Source of the DNA: an uncultured Pseudomonadota bacterium
GTDB taxonomy: Bacteria > Pseudomonadota > Gammaproteobacteria > Steroidobacterales > Steroidobacteraceae
NCBI GenBank assembly: GCA_902826225.1
Contig: CADEED010000012.1
Coordinates: 1 to 32,875, forward strand
Direction of reading: 5' to 3'
DNA length: 32,875 nucleotides
Shown here: positions 1 to 8,723 of the stretch, piece by piece
Layout of the letters: each line of letters opens with the position of its first letter
Numbering within the stretch: the first letter of the stretch is position 1
Made by a program: the position numbers and the translations under genes
The notes under the pieces: generated by a model
What the model was told of the DNA's origin: nothing
The model's database searches: none
Seen by the model: the letters and a program-made list of their open reading frames with translations, nothing else

Positions 1-172
1 GATCCCGACCGAGTGCGCGAGCGAGCCGGAACGCGAGCTCGAGAGATGGCGAGTATTTCTCCGCTTCCAGTGCGATGATGGTCTGGCGAGTGACGCCGCA
101 TTCGCGCGCGAGCTGATCCTGCGTGATGTCGCGCGCCGCGCGCCACTCGCGGATGCGATTTCTTACCGGCAC
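1..172 (-). CDS. XRE-family HTH transcriptional regulator (partial, C-terminus cut by window edge)
   Basis: Reading the minus strand from a GTG at 172 gives 57 codons that run off the window. The peptide is a complete Cro/C1-type helix-turn-helix: [20 protein letters not shown], then [20 protein letters not shown], then [10 protein letters not shown]. This is the layout of the short (about 65-75 residue) YgzD-like regulators, which bind DNA as dimers; fewer than about 20 residues should be missing. The GTG is preferred because GGAG lies about 9 bases upstream; an in-frame TTG at 181 is possible but has no good ribosome site. The frame stays open further upstream to about 390 without a convincing start. 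The inverted-repeat array at 413-471 is a natural candidate for its operator, but this is inference. Confidence 0.85.
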   Translation of the reverse strand, partial: MPVRNRIREWRAARDITQDQLARECGVTRQTIIALEAEKYSPSLELAFRLARALGRD

Positions 173-236
173 CTCGACCAACTCCGAGCGCGCGCGTCGG
201 ACGGCACCAGCCTCACGTTCTGCGCGAGCGCCCCGC

Positions 237-401
237 TCACCATCGCCGCGGGGCCGAGTACGAACCGCACCGGGCCTGGTGACTCCGACATCGATACCCC
301 ACCAGCGGCCCTCTGGCGCCAGCAGCGCGTCCGAAAGACCCAGGACCGTGAATGGGCAGCAGGATGCGATCGACGCGCTGGGCGAACCTCAATGACGCCA
401 T
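237..401 (-). CDS. Possible small ORF, 54 residues, unknown
   Basis: An ATG at 401 is preceded by GGAGGG at 413-408 with a 6-base spacer, one of the best ribosome sites in the window, and sits about 25 bases below a possible minus-strand promoter inside the operator array. The frame runs 54 codons to a TGA at 237. The start ([19 protein letters not shown]) looks plausible, but the rest is Arg/Gly/Ala-rich and resembles out-of-frame GC-rich sequence. I recognise no family. It could be a leader ORF for the downstream XRE gene, a frameshifted remnant, or chance. The remaining sequence of the 305-base gap 173-477 holds the operator array and nothing else I can support. Confidence 0.3.
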   Translation of the reverse strand: MASLRFAQRVDRILLPIHGPGSFGRAAGARGPLVGYRCRSHQARCGSYSAPRRW

Positions 402-412
402 GGAACGCCCTC

Positions 413-471
413 CGAATGTATGGTTGACATTACATTCGCGAATCCACGAATGTAAAGTATTTTTTACATCG
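413..471. promoter_or_regulatory. Operator-like array of alternating CGAATGTA sites with overlapping promoter elements
   Basis: CGAATGTA occurs at 413-420 and 447-454, and its complement TACATTCG at 431-438; a one-base-shorter copy, TACATCG, is at 465-471. They form two dyads of the same design, CGAATGTA-N10-TACATTCG, separated by 8 bases. The tract is AT-rich against its surroundings. A minus-strand -35-like TTTACA (456-451) and a weak -10-like TAATGT (432-427) fit a transcript leading into the strong ribosome site at 413-408. A plus-strand TTGACA is at 424-429 but has no good -10. Paired dyads over a promoter suggest a dimeric repressor binding cooperatively, most simply the XRE protein next door. 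Confidence 0.6.
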
Positions 472-477
472 CGCGGG

Positions 478-1446
478 TCAGGGCCGGACTGCGCCGCGGA
501 GGAATGGGCAGAGGTCGAGATCGACATTTCCGCCCGACAGCACGATGCCGACTCGCTGGCCCGGCTCACCGAGAGCGCCCTTCAGAGCCGCCGCGACCGC
601 GACCCCCGAAGACGGCTCGATCAGCAGTTTGAGGTCGCAGAGCACGATCTTCATGGCGGCGACGATCTCCGCCTCGCTCACCGTCACCACGTCGTCGACA
701 TGCGATTGCAGCAGCGCGAAGTTGCGCACGCCGATGAAGCCGCGCAGTCCGTCCGCGATCGTGTCCGGCTGGCGGACCTCGCGCCGCTCGCCGGCGCGGA
801 GCGATTGGTACGCGTCGTCCGCCTGCTCGGGCTCCGCGCCGATCACGCGGATACCGGGCACCATCGCCTTCGCGGCCAGCGCGCTGCCCGTGATGAGCCC
901 GCCTCCGCCGACCGGTGTGCTGATCACCTCGAGGCCGGGAAACTCCGCGAGCAACTCCAGCACGGCCGTGCCCTGCCCCGCGATGATCCGTGCATCGTCG
1001 AATGGATGGACCACTTCGCCGGGCTCGGCTGCCAGGATCTCTTTCAGCCGTTGCTCGCGCGCGCGCAGCCCCGGCTCGCAAAGTTCGATGCGCGCACCCG
1101 AGGACTGGATCGCGGCCATCTTCGATTTCGCGGCGTCGCGCGGAACGACGACGATGGCGCGCATGCCGCGCGCGCGCGCCGCGAGCGCCAGGGCATTGCC
1201 GTGGTTGCCCGATGAATGGGTCACGACGACTGGCGTCTTCGCCGGATCCAGTTGCAACAAGACGTTCATCGCGCCGCGATACTTGAACGCACCGCCCGTC
1301 TGCAGGTTCTCGCACTTGAAGAACACTTCGCGCCCGGCGCGTGCATCGAAGGCCGACGATCGCATGACGGGTGTGCGCACGATGTGCGGTCCGAGCCGCG
1401 CCGCCGCCGCCACCACATCCGCGAACTGCGGCAGACCCTCGCTCAC
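478..1446 (-). CDS. PLP-dependent threonine/serine dehydratase (or serine racemase-like), 322 residues
   Basis: Fold type II PLP enzyme that removes water and ammonia from threonine or serine to give a 2-oxo acid. Visible motifs: GGAFKYRGA with the PLP lysine at about residue 55; the [10 protein letters not shown] loop that grips the substrate carboxylate; the glycine loop [10 protein letters not shown] that holds the PLP phosphate; and SGGNVD near the C-terminus. The length and the lack of a C-terminal ACT domain match the short catabolic TdcB/serine racemase/threo-3-hydroxyaspartate lyase group rather than biosynthetic IlvA; substrate cannot be decided from sequence. The chosen GTG overlaps the orn stop codon by four bases (GTGA), implying translational coupling. 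A GTG nine bases upstream is an alternative start. Confidence 0.88.
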   Translation of the reverse strand: MSEGLPQFADVVAAAARLGPHIVRTPVMRSSAFDARAGREVFFKCENLQTGGAFKYRGAMNVLLQLDPAKTPVVVTHSSGNHGNALALAARARGMRAIVVVPRDAAKSKMAAIQSSGARIELCEPGLRAREQRLKEILAAEPGEVVHPFDDARIIAGQGTAVLELLAEFPGLEVISTPVGGGGLITGSALAAKAMVPGIRVIGAEPEQADDAYQSLRAGERREVRQPDTIADGLRGFIGVRNFALLQSHVDDVVTVSEAEIVAAMKIVLCDLKLLIEPSSGVAVAAALKGALGEPGQRVGIVLSGGNVDLDLCPFLRGAVRP

Positions 1447-2000
1447 GGCTTCGCGAACGCGGGCGCGATGAAGTGCTGGCGGTAGTAGGCGAGCTCGCGG
1501 ATCGATTCCTGGATGTCCGCGAGCGCCCTGTGCTCTCCCTGCTTCGCGAACCCCGGCATGATCCCCGGCGCCCAGCGGCGCGCGAGTTCCTTGAGCGTGC
1601 TCACGTCGAGGTTGCGGTAGTGGAAGAACTTCTCGAGCGCCGGCATCTGGCGCGCGAGGAAGCGGCGATCCTGGCAGATACTGTTGCCGCACATCGGCGA
1701 CGTGCCCGGCTCGACCAGCGCGGCGAGCATCTCGAGCGTGCGATTCTCCGCGCCGGCGAGGGTGAAGCGGCTCGCGCGCACGCGATCGATGAGCCCCGAC
1801 GCGCCGTGCGTCCGCTTGTTCCAGTCGTCCATGGCGTCGAGCACGCAGTCGGGCTGGTGGATGGCGATCACCGGGCCCTCGGCGACGATGTCGAGATCCG
1901 CGGTGGTGACGATGGTCGCCATCTCGATGATCACGTCCGTGTCGGGCTTGAGACCCGTCATCTCGAGATCGATCCAGACGAGATAGTCGCTGCTCGGCAT
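1443..2000 (-). CDS. orn: Oligoribonuclease
   Basis: Essential-type 3'-5' exoribonuclease of the DEDDh superfamily that degrades 2-5 nt RNA and linear pGpG, the breakdown product of c-di-GMP, in the cytoplasm. The 185-residue protein has the usual length. It begins [17 protein letters not shown] with the first Asp/Glu pair of the DEDD core; the second Asp lies in the MCGNSICQD region and the H...D end motif in [12 protein letters not shown]. The start is set by family length and lies 24 bases from the divergent rsgA start, an arrangement shared with many gammaproteobacteria. The gene runs directly into the dehydratase gene. Relevance inside the window: the diguanylate cyclase at 29-31 kb makes the nucleotide whose final product Orn clears. 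Confidence 0.97.
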   Translation of the reverse strand: MPSSDYLVWIDLEMTGLKPDTDVIIEMATIVTTADLDIVAEGPVIAIHQPDCVLDAMDDWNKRTHGASGLIDRVRASRFTLAGAENRTLEMLAALVEPGTSPMCGNSICQDRRFLARQMPALEKFFHYRNLDVSTLKELARRWAPGIMPGFAKQGEHRALADIQESIRELAYYRQHFIAPAFAKP

Positions 2001-2012
2001 AGGGAATGACGC

Positions 2013-2018
2013 GATACT
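2013..2018 (+). promoter_or_regulatory. -10-like GATACT immediately before rsgA
   Basis: GATACT (5/6 to TATACT-type -10 boxes) ends six bases before the rsgA ATG at 2025, so transcription would start on or next to the A of the start codon. No ribosome site precedes the ATG. The -35 is not recognisable. This suggests a leaderless or nearly leaderless mRNA; see the matching cases at gcvR and mlaA. Confidence 0.35.
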
Positions 2019-2024
2019 ACACGA

Positions 2025-2963
2025 ATGACCGCCACTTCCCTGAGCGACGGGTTCGAAGCCGAAGTCGTCGCCGCGTTCGGGCGCCATCTCATCGTGCGCA
2101 GGAGCGACGGAGGGGAACTGCGCGCACGGCCCGCGGGCCGCCGGCTCAGCATCGTCTGCGGTGACCGGGTGCGATGCGAGCCGGATCGCGTGCACGACGA
2201 GGTCCTCGCCGTCGAGGTCTTGCCGCGCCGCACGCTGCTCGCCCGCGCCAACCTGCGCGGTGACAGCGAACCCGTCGTGGCCAACATCACGCAGCTCGTC
2301 GTGGTCATCGCGCCGGTTCCGTCGCCGGACTTCTTCGTCGTCGACCGCTACCTGTGCGCCGCCACGGCTGCGGACATCGCAGGCGCGGTGGCCGTGAACA
2401 AGTCCGACGTTCCGGAACCCGTAGCGCAGGCTGAGCTCGCGGCATACGCCGCGGCGGGTTATCCGCACGTCGCCTGTTCGGCGAAATCAGGCACGGGACT
2501 CGACGGTCTGCGAGCGCTGCTCGCCGATGCCGTGAGCGTGCTCGTCGGCCAGTCGGGCGTCGGTAAATCGTCGATCGTGCGCGCGCTGCTGCCGGATGCG
2601 ACGGTCGCGACCGGCGACCTCGTCCGCGACGAGGAAGGCCGACATACCACCACTGCATCGCGAGCGTATCGCTTCTCGTCGGGACTCGCTTCCGGAGGCA
2701 CGCTCATCGACTCCCCCGGCGTCCGCGACTTCGCGCCGGCCGTTGATCGGCTCGACGCGAGAACGCTGGGCTTCCCCGAAGTCGAACGGCTGTCGCCCGG
2801 CTGCCGCTTCTCCGATTGCAAGCATATGAACGAGCCGGACTGCGCGATCGTGGCCGCGGTCGATGCGGGCGCACTGAGCACGCGGCGATACGAAAGCTAC
2901 CGGCGACTGCGCCGTCGGTACCTCGACCTCATGGAAGCGCAAGGCTTCTCAAAGCGGCGCTGA
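2025..2963 (+). CDS. rsgA: Ribosome small-subunit-dependent GTPase A
   Basis: Circularly permuted GTPase that helps late 30S assembly and leaves the mature subunit after GTP hydrolysis. Domains in order: N-terminal OB fold (about 10-70); GTPase core with the permuted motif order, G4 NKSD at 125-128 before the P-loop GQSGVGKS at 175-182, and G3 DSPGV at 229-233; then a C-terminal zinc knuckle with Cys260, Cys265, His267 and Cys273. Length 312 is normal to slightly short, the linker between OB fold and G domain being compact. Divergent from orn. It is followed by a stem-loop at 2983-3002 and the convergent chemoreceptor gene. Confidence 0.97.
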   Translation: MTATSLSDGFEAEVVAAFGRHLIVRRSDGGELRARPAGRRLSIVCGDRVRCEPDRVHDEVLAVEVLPRRTLLARANLRGDSEPVVANITQLVVVIAPVPSPDFFVVDRYLCAATAADIAGAVAVNKSDVPEPVAQAELAAYAAAGYPHVACSAKSGTGLDGLRALLADAVSVLVGQSGVGKSSIVRALLPDATVATGDLVRDEEGRHTTTASRAYRFSSGLASGGTLIDSPGVRDFAPAVDRLDARTLGFPEVERLSPGCRFSDCKHMNEPDCAIVAAVDAGALSTRRYESYRRLRRRYLDLMEAQGFSKRR

Positions 2964-2982
2964 GCCGGCGCTTGACCTGTGT

Positions 2983-3002
2983 TCCCGGTTCCGTGACCGG
3001 GA
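2983..3002. terminator. Stem-loop between convergent rsgA and chemoreceptor genes
   Basis: TCCCGGT (2983-2989), a six-base loop TCCGTG and ACCGGGA (2996-3002) form a perfect seven-pair stem. It lies in the 47-base gap between two convergent stop codons and could end transcripts from both sides. No T-run follows on either strand, so efficiency as an intrinsic terminator is uncertain. Confidence 0.5.
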
Positions 3003-3010
3003 GCCGCCGA

Positions 3011-5743
3011 TCAGAATTCGTTCCAGTCGCCGTCCTGTCCGACCGCCTTCGCAGGCTTGACGCCGACGGGACGCGGCCCGCGTTCCGTGCGCGCCGCGGG
3101 TTTCGATGGGACGTCCTGCGATTGCACCGCACCCTTCGCGACGCGAAAGCGCGCCATGCTGTCCTGCAGACCGCTTGCCTGGTCCTGGAGCGATTCCGCG
3201 GCCGCCGCGGCCTGCTCGACGAGCGCGGCGTTCTGCTGTGTGAGTCCGTCCATCTGCATGATCGCCTTGTTGACTTGCTCGATGCCCGAGGATTGCTCCT
3301 GGCTCGCCGCGCTGATCTCGGCGACGATGTCCGACACCTTCTTGATGGCGGTCACGATGCCGCCCAGCGTGGCGCCCGACTGGTCGACGAGCTTCGTGCC
3401 CTCTTCGACGCGGCCGACGCTTTCCTGAATGAGCTGTTTGATCTCCTTCGCGGCGCCGGCGCTGCGGCCCGCGAGACTGCGCACCTCGGTCGCGACCACG
3501 GCGAAGCCGCGGCCCTGCTCACCGGCGCGCGCGGCCTCCACGGCCGCGTTGAGCGCGAGCAGGTTGGTCTGGAATGCGATCTCGTCGATGACGCCGAGGA
3601 TGTCCGCGATCTTCTTGCTCGACTCATTGATGCCTTGCATCGCGATCACGGCATTCGAAACGACCGCGCCGCCCTGCTCCGCTTCGCTGCGCGCGGCGCG
3701 CGCGAGCTGGTTCGCCTGCGACGCGTTGTCCGCGTTGTGCTTCACGGTGCTCGTCATCTCCTCCATGCTCGAGGCCGTCTCCTCGAGCGACGACGCCTGC
3801 TGCTCCGTGCGCGAGCTCAAGTCGGCGTTGCCCTTGGCGATCTCGGACGAGCCCGACGCCACCGATTGCGCGGCGACCTGGATCTGCAGAACGACGTCCA
3901 TCATGGAATCCATGAGCGCGTTGACGCCGACCGACAGCTGTTCGAACACGCCGGACTTGCCCGCGACATTGACGCGCTGCGTGAGATCCTGCCGCTTGCC
4001 GGCCTCGACCACCGCGCCAATCTCTGTGACGACCGAATTCATGTTGTCGAGGATGCCGTTCATGCCGTCCGCGAGCGTCGCGAAGAATCCGTCCTTGCCT
4101 TCGCGGCGCACGCGCTTCGAGAGGTCGCCCGCCGACGCCGCCGAGACAATCGTGGCGACTTCCTCTTCGACGGCCACTTCCTGCGTACGGTCCGTCCACT
4201 CGGCGACCGTGCCGAGCCACTCGCCGCCCGCGTCGACGACGGGGCTCGTGTTGACACGGAACGAGCGCCCGCCGATGCGCACCTGCACCTGGTGCGTAGT
4301 GCGCGGATCGCTGCCGGACCGACCGTGCAGATCCATCGACTTGCCGATGAGATGCTCCGGATCGAAGTCCGGCCGCTCCCGACGGAATTCCGCCGCCGCG
4401 GAACGGAACATCCGCTGTATCGCGGAGTTCAGATAGATGATGCGCATGTCCTTGTCGGCGAGCAGCACGTTGCCCGACACGTTGTCGAGACCCACCTTGA
4501 CGCGCATGTTCTCGGACGCGACCGCGCGTTCCTTCTCGCGCGCAAGGAGCTCGTCCTCGGCGCGCTTCTTGAGCTGCGATTGCATGACGCCGACGGCACG
4601 CAGCATGCGACCGGTTTCATTGTTGCCGCGCACTTCGATCGGGTTGTCGTAGTTGCCGCCCGCGATTCGCTCGGCGCTGTTGACCGCGACGCCGAGCGAG
4701 CGCGAGATGCCCTTGCCAATGAGCGAGCCGAGCCAGCCCGAAAGGGTGAGGAACACCATGAATGAACCTGTGATCACGCCGACCACCGTGTACGACGCGG
4801 CCTTGCGCGCATGCAGCAGGCTCTCGAGCTTGACGCTGCCGGAATCGTGCAACGCATCGACACCCTCGACCGACTGCCCGGCCAGCGCGAGCAACGTGTC
4901 GAGCTGCGCAGACTCGGGTTTGAGGCGGAACGATTTGAGCAGCGCGGATAACGCGACCTGCGCATCGATCGTCTTCTTCAGGTCGTCGTTAACGGTTTCG
5001 TAGCCTTTCGGTCCGCTGGTCGAGAAGTGCAGCGCATCGACGATGTCGCCGGACAGCGTTCCCGCCTCATCGGCGAGATCACCCTCGGCGAGCACCACGC
5101 CGTCGATGATCTCCGCCTCCGTGCGGCCCTGCGCGAGCAGTGCGCCATAACCGACTGCGCGACCGAGTTCGGCTTCGAGATTCGGGATGCGAATGAACAT
5201 CGCATCGACCATGGGATAGGTTTCGGAGCCCGGATCCAGGATGACACCGGTCTCGACGCCGACGCGGTCTCGCAACTTGAGCGTGGCCGCGAAGATCCGC
5301 TCGTGCGCCTCGAACCACTCATGCACCGGGCCTTCGCCGGCCTTCAGCGCCTTGGCTTCTCCGTGAGTCTTGAGCACGTCCTGCCAGAACGGCTCGAGCG
5401 CGGGAATGCCCGCCTTGGTCATCGCCGCGCGGACTTCCTCGACGGCCTCGTCCAGTTCCTCCGCGTTGGCCGCGAACTTCGCCGCATCGCGCCTCGACTC
5501 CGGCAGCACGCCCATGATCAGGCGCGTCGCCGCGTGCGAGGTGATTTCCTCGATCGGGTGGAAATCGACCACCGCGAGCAGCTCCGAGTCGGCATATTGC
5601 AGCGCGCCGTATTCACGGTGGATCGAGATGGCCGTGACGACCACCGCCGGCGTCACGCCGAGCGCGATCAGGATCATGATGACCGTCGAGATCTTCTTGC
5701 TGCCGAGCCAGCGCTGCATCAGGGACGAGAACTTCGTGAACAT
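3011..5743 (-). CDS. Methyl-accepting chemotaxis protein with PAS domain, 910 residues
   Basis: Transmembrane chemoreceptor signalling to CheA/CheW. Layout: short cytoplasmic start, TM1 about 20-40, periplasmic helical sensor about 41-315 (contains [14 protein letters not shown], similar to helical-bundle sensors with a DP-x-YY-x-D motif), TM2 about 316-338, HAMP about 339-395, PAS about 415-525, a HAMP-like linker, then the long MCP coiled coil whose hairpin tip reads [20 protein letters not shown] and [12 protein letters not shown]. The C-terminus is DWNEF, which fits the x-W-x-x-F pentapeptide tether for CheR/CheB. The ATG at 5743 has GGGAGG seven bases upstream; an open frame continues upstream but overlaps recR and is not coding. 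A sigma-28-like promoter lies at 5857-5883. No che genes are in the window, so the receptor is an orphan here; its ligand is unknown. Confidence 0.95.
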   Translation of the reverse strand: MFTKFSSLMQRWLGSKKISTVIMILIALGVTPAVVVTAISIHREYGALQYADSELLAVVDFHPIEEITSHAATRLIMGVLPESRRDAAKFAANAEELDEAVEEVRAAMTKAGIPALEPFWQDVLKTHGEAKALKAGEGPVHEWFEAHERIFAATLKLRDRVGVETGVILDPGSETYPMVDAMFIRIPNLEAELGRAVGYGALLAQGRTEAEIIDGVVLAEGDLADEAGTLSGDIVDALHFSTSGPKGYETVNDDLKKTIDAQVALSALLKSFRLKPESAQLDTLLALAGQSVEGVDALHDSGSVKLESLLHARKAASYTVVGVITGSFMVFLTLSGWLGSLIGKGISRSLGVAVNSAERIAGGNYDNPIEVRGNNETGRMLRAVGVMQSQLKKRAEDELLAREKERAVASENMRVKVGLDNVSGNVLLADKDMRIIYLNSAIQRMFRSAAAEFRRERPDFDPEHLIGKSMDLHGRSGSDPRTTHQVQVRIGGRSFRVNTSPVVDAGGEWLGTVAEWTDRTQEVAVEEEVATIVSAASAGDLSKRVRREGKDGFFATLADGMNGILDNMNSVVTEIGAVVEAGKRQDLTQRVNVAGKSGVFEQLSVGVNALMDSMMDVVLQIQVAAQSVASGSSEIAKGNADLSSRTEQQASSLEETASSMEEMTSTVKHNADNASQANQLARAARSEAEQGGAVVSNAVIAMQGINESSKKIADILGVIDEIAFQTNLLALNAAVEAARAGEQGRGFAVVATEVRSLAGRSAGAAKEIKQLIQESVGRVEEGTKLVDQSGATLGGIVTAIKKVSDIVAEISAASQEQSSGIEQVNKAIMQMDGLTQQNAALVEQAAAAAESLQDQASGLQDSMARFRVAKGAVQSQDVPSKPAARTERGPRPVGVKPAKAVGQDGDWNEF

Positions 5744-5856
5744 GGCCCAACCTCCCGCAGGCGGCATCGATCCGATGCCTAGTGGCGGACCCGGCAAGCC
5801 CCTAGTGGACGACCGTAATCCGCGCGAGCCAGCCGTGCGGACGGACTCGCGCTTTC

Positions 5857-5883
5857 GGTTATCGACGCGGGAGCTTTCCGGTT
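5857..5883 (-). promoter_or_regulatory. Sigma-28 (FliA)-like promoter for the chemoreceptor
   Basis: On the minus strand TCAA (5883-5880), a 15-base spacer and GTCGATAA (5864-5857) match the flagellar sigma-28 consensus TAAA-N15-GCCGATAA at 3 of 4 and 7 of 8 positions with exact spacing. It lies in the 179-base gap between recR and the chemoreceptor and predicts a leader of roughly 105 bases. Chemoreceptors are classic sigma-28 targets, so the context supports the match. Confidence 0.7.
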
Positions 5884-5922
5884 GAGGACGTGCGTCACAT
5901 CCGCGAACGCGCGGACGCGCAT

Positions 5923-6519
5923 TCAGAGCGAAACTCGACCCTCGAGCGCTCGGGCGAGTGTGCCGCTGTCGACATACTCGAGTTCTCCACCCATGGGAAC
6001 GCCATGCGCGATGCGGGTCGCTCGGATGCCGCGCACGGCGACGCATTCCCCCAGGAAATGGGCGGTCGCGTCGCCCTCGACGGTGGAGTTGGTGGCGAGT
6101 ATCACTTCGCGCACTTCGCCGGAATCGAGAAGCGCTTCGAGCTCGCGGGCGCCGATCTGCTCGGGACCGACGCCGTCGAGCGGCGAGAGGTGGCCGTGCA
6201 GCACGAAGTACCGGCCGCGGTATCCGGCCGATTGCTCGACGGCGACGACATCAGCCGGCGATTCGACGACGCACAGCAACGCGGCGTCACGTGCCGGTGC
6301 GCTACAAATGGAGCACAGCTCGGCATCGGTCAGCATGCGACAGCGCTTGCAGCGGCCGATTGCCGCGAGGCCGGCAGTCAATGCATCGGCAAGCGTCCTT
6401 GCCCCGCCCCGCCCGCCCTGCAGCAGGTGGAAAGCCATGCGCTGGGCGGTCTTGGGCCCGACGCCCGGCAATGCCCGCAGCGCGTCGATGAGCTTGGAGA
6501 GGGGTGCGGCGTGCTGCAT
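5923..6519 (-). CDS. recR: Recombination mediator protein RecR
   Basis: Acts with RecO/RecF to load RecA on SSB-coated single-stranded gaps. The 198-residue length is typical. Visible parts: N-terminal helix-hairpin-helix ([20 protein letters not shown]), a four-Cys zinc finger about 57-72 ([16 protein letters not shown]), a Toprim domain starting [16 protein letters not shown] and continuing through [16 protein letters not shown], and a C-terminal [16 protein letters not shown] segment. Four bases separate it from ybaB, and it ends the dnaX-ybaB-recR unit, a very widely conserved order. Confidence 0.98.
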   Translation of the reverse strand: MQHAAPLSKLIDALRALPGVGPKTAQRMAFHLLQGGRGGARTLADALTAGLAAIGRCKRCRMLTDAELCSICSAPARDAALLCVVESPADVVAVEQSAGYRGRYFVLHGHLSPLDGVGPEQIGARELEALLDSGEVREVILATNSTVEGDATAHFLGECVAVRGIRATRIAHGVPMGGELEYVDSGTLARALEGRVSL

Positions 6520-6523
6520 CTGG

Positions 6524-6844
6524 CTAGAAGGGCAATTTGAATCCTGGCGGTAGATTGACGCCCGACATCACACTCGACATGCGCTGCTGAGATTGCTGAT
6601 CGACCTTGTTGACCGCATCGTTGATCGCGGCCGCGATCAGGTCTTCCAGCATTTCGCGATCCTCCGAGACGACCTGCGGTTCGATCTGCACGCGCTTCAC
6701 CTCGTGCTTGCCGTTCATGGTCACCTTGACCATGCCGCCACCGGACTCACCGGTGATCTCCATGTTGGCGATTTCTTCCTGGGCCTTTTTCATGTTGGCC
6801 TGGAGCGCCATCGCCTGCTTCATCATGTTTCCGCCACCGCGCAT
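6524..6844 (-). CDS. ybaB: YbaB/EbfC family nucleoid-associated protein
   Basis: Small DNA-binding dimer found between dnaX and recR in most bacteria. The 106-residue protein begins [20 protein letters not shown] and then shows the family's tweezer fold: an N-terminal amphipathic helix, a strand region around [18 protein letters not shown], and the helix [26 protein letters not shown]-type purines before the ATG at 6844 (AGGAGG ending about eight bases upstream) provide a strong ribosome site. It sits 12 bases after dnaX. Confidence 0.97.
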   Translation of the reverse strand: MRGGGNMMKQAMALQANMKKAQEEIANMEITGESGGGMVKVTMNGKHEVKRVQIEPQVVSEDREMLEDLIAAAINDAVNKVDQQSQQRMSSVMSGVNLPPGFKLPF

Positions 6845-6856
6845 CGATCTGTCCTC

Positions 6857-8419
6857 CTATTCAGTGGGCCGCACCGACTCGGGGTGCAGCGTGGCGCCGA
6901 ATCGCGCCTGCATTTCGCGAACCGTGGGATCGTCTTCGAGCGAGCGCTTCGCCGCGTCGACCGCTTCCGCCGAGCGGCGCTCGACGTTCTGCGTCGGCGT
7001 CTCGATCGGCGGCGGTCCGTCGACGAACTCGAGCTTCACGTGCCCACCGAGATACTTCGCGAGCGCCTGCGTAAGGCGCTCCACCTGCGGCGGCGACCGC
7101 AACACCTTGGGATCGAGCGCGAATCGCAAGGTGTTGCCGCGATGTTCGACGAGCGCGCAGTTCGTCGCGAGTTCGCGTGCCGCGCCGGTGATGTCGAGAT
7201 CGCCGATCACGCGCGACCACTGCACGGGGTTGATCGGCCCGGCCGAAGCCGGCCGCACGATCGCCGGGGCACTGGCCGACGCCGCAGCGGCCGCGGCGCG
7301 CGCGCCGCCGCCCGAAGTTGCCGTCTGCCCCGACGTCGCGGGGCGGAACGCCAACATGCGCACGAGCGTCATCTCGAAACCGGTGCGGGGATCCGGCGCG
7401 AACGCCAGGTCGCGCCTCCCCAGGATCGCGGTCTGGTAGTAGAGCTGCACGTCCTCGGCGGAAATCGCCGCGGCGAGTTCGGCGAGCAGGGCCGTGTCGA
7501 AGAGTTCGTCGCCGTCATACGCGGCAACGAGCTGGCGCAGCGCGACCCGCGTGAGCAGCGACGCGAGTTCGTCGAGCACCTGGCCGTAGTCCGGTGAGAA
7601 CTCCTCGAGCGTGCGTGCAGTCTCGAGCAGCCGCGCGGCGTCGCCTCCGGCGAGCGCGCGGGCCAGCTTCGTGACGTGATCGCGATCGATGGTGCCGAGC
7701 ATGGCGCGCGCGGACACTTCCTCGACCTTGCCCCCGCCGAAAGCGATCAGCTGATCCGTGAGCGAGAGCGCGTCGCGCATGCTGCCGTCGGCCGCGTGCG
7801 CGACGAGACGCACGGCCGCGGTATCGGACTCGACCTTCTCCGCGCCGAGCACCTTGGTGAGATGTTCCGCGATCAGCGCGGCCGGCAATCGCTTGAGATT
7901 GAACTGCAGGCAGCGCGACAGCACGGTGACTGGCAGCTTCTGCGGGTCGGTCGTCGCGAGCAGGAATTTCACGTGCGGCGGCGGCTCCTCGAGCGTCTTG
8001 AGCAGCGCGTTGAACGAATGCGTCGACAGCATGTGCACTTCGTCGACGAGGTACACCTTGTACCGGCCGCGAGTCGGTGAATACTGGACGTTCTCGAGCA
8101 GCTCACGCGTATCGTCGACCTTGGTGCGCGACGCGGCATCGACCTCCAGCAGGTCGACGAACCGTCCCTCGTCGATCTCCCGGCACGCGGAGCATTTGCC
8201 GCAGGGCGTCGCCGTGACACCGGTCTCGCAGTTGAGACACTTCGCGAGGATGCGCGCAATCGTGGTCTTGCCGACGCCGCGTGTGCCGGTGAACAGGAAG
8301 GCGTGGTGGACCCGGCCCTGCGTGAGGGCATTCCCGAGCGCGCGCGCGACGTGTTCCTGCCCGACCAGTTCGGCGAACGATCGCGGCCTGAATTTGCGCG
8401 CCAGCGCGAGATAGCTCAT
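6857..8419 (-). CDS. dnaX: DNA polymerase III subunit tau
   Basis: Clamp-loader ATPase that holds the replisome together. In the 520-residue product: Walker A GTRGVGKTT about 45-53, a zinc module with four cysteines in CLNCETGVTATPCGKCSAC, Walker B region VYLVDEVHML, sensor-1 LLATTD, the arginine finger SRC, clamp-loader domains II and III to about 355, then an Ala-rich linker (GGGARAAAAAASAS) and the tau-specific C-terminal region. It is shorter than E. coli tau (643). I see no A-AAA-AAG slippery heptamer near the linker, so the short gamma form is probably not made by the E. coli frameshift. The gene follows the 4.5S RNA by 32 bases. Confidence 0.97.
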   Translation of the reverse strand: MSYLALARKFRPRSFAELVGQEHVARALGNALTQGRVHHAFLFTGTRGVGKTTIARILAKCLNCETGVTATPCGKCSACREIDEGRFVDLLEVDAASRTKVDDTRELLENVQYSPTRGRYKVYLVDEVHMLSTHSFNALLKTLEEPPPHVKFLLATTDPQKLPVTVLSRCLQFNLKRLPAALIAEHLTKVLGAEKVESDTAAVRLVAHAADGSMRDALSLTDQLIAFGGGKVEEVSARAMLGTIDRDHVTKLARALAGGDAARLLETARTLEEFSPDYGQVLDELASLLTRVALRQLVAAYDGDELFDTALLAELAAAISAEDVQLYYQTAILGRRDLAFAPDPRTGFEMTLVRMLAFRPATSGQTATSGGGARAAAAAASASAPAIVRPASAGPINPVQWSRVIGDLDITGAARELATNCALVEHRGNTLRFALDPKVLRSPPQVERLTQALAKYLGGHVKLEFVDGPPPIETPTQNVERRSAEAVDAAKRSLEDDPTVREMQARFGATLHPESVRPTE

Positions 8420-8451
8420 GCCGAGTCCTGAGTGAACGAGAAACCTGGGGA

Positions 8452-8563
8452 GGCAGCCCGTACCAGCCGGACTTCGGCGCCCGACATCGATGCTACCGCT
8501 GCTCCCTTCCGGGCCTGACGGGGTTTACAACTAGTCGTCGCGAAGGAGCCGATACGGACTGCC
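8452..8563 (-). ncRNA. ffs: 4.5S RNA, signal recognition particle RNA (small bacterial type)
   Basis: The minus strand contains the SRP apical signature CGTCAGGCCCGGAAGGGAGC followed by AGCGGTAGCA. The ends pair: GGCAGTCCGTATCGG at 8563-8549 matches the 3' segment ending CTGGTACGGGCTGCC at 8452 through about 15 pairs with wobbles, then CTTCG pairs with CGAAG further in. That gives a single hairpin of about 112 nt, normal for gammaproteobacterial 4.5S RNA. With Ffh it targets nascent membrane proteins. It lies only 12 bases after the tRNA-Ser 3' end, so its 5' end may come from processing of a shared transcript; the end points are from pairing, not from known termini. Confidence 0.95.
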
Positions 8564-8575
8564 ATGGTAAGGAAA

Positions 8576-8666
8576 TGGCGGACAGGCAGGGATTCGAACC
8601 CTGGAACACCTTTTGGATGTTACTTGCTTTCCAAGCAAGCGCCTTCGACCGCTCGGCCACCTGTCC
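8576..8666 (-). tRNA. tRNA-Ser (anticodon GGA)
   Basis: The minus strand folds as a class II tRNA: acceptor GGACAGG/CCTGTCC, D arm TGGCCGAGCGGTCGAAGG, anticodon stem CTTGC/GCAAG with loop TTGGAAA (anticodon GGA, reading UCC/UCU), a long variable arm AACATCC-AAAA-GGTGTT as expected for serine, T arm CCAGGGTTCGAATCCCTG, discriminator G73 and an encoded CCA at 8578-8576. Total 91 nt including CCA. It is followed 12 bases later by the 4.5S RNA. Confidence 0.97.
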
Positions 8667-8723
8667 GCTCGCACTGATCCCGATCGCCCGGAGTCACGGG
8701 CTGCGCATGATAGCGGAAAGTGA

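Noticed and set aside
2816..4765. Long open frame on the plus strand opposite the chemoreceptor (about 650 codons)
   Set aside because: Arg/Asp/His/Leu-rich translation with no domain; it mirrors the real minus-strand gene, which has clear MCP motifs.
5744..6046. Upstream extension of the chemoreceptor to about 1011 residues
   Set aside because: The extra 100 residues overlap recR and are basic, non-domain sequence; ATG 5743 has an ideal ribosome site.
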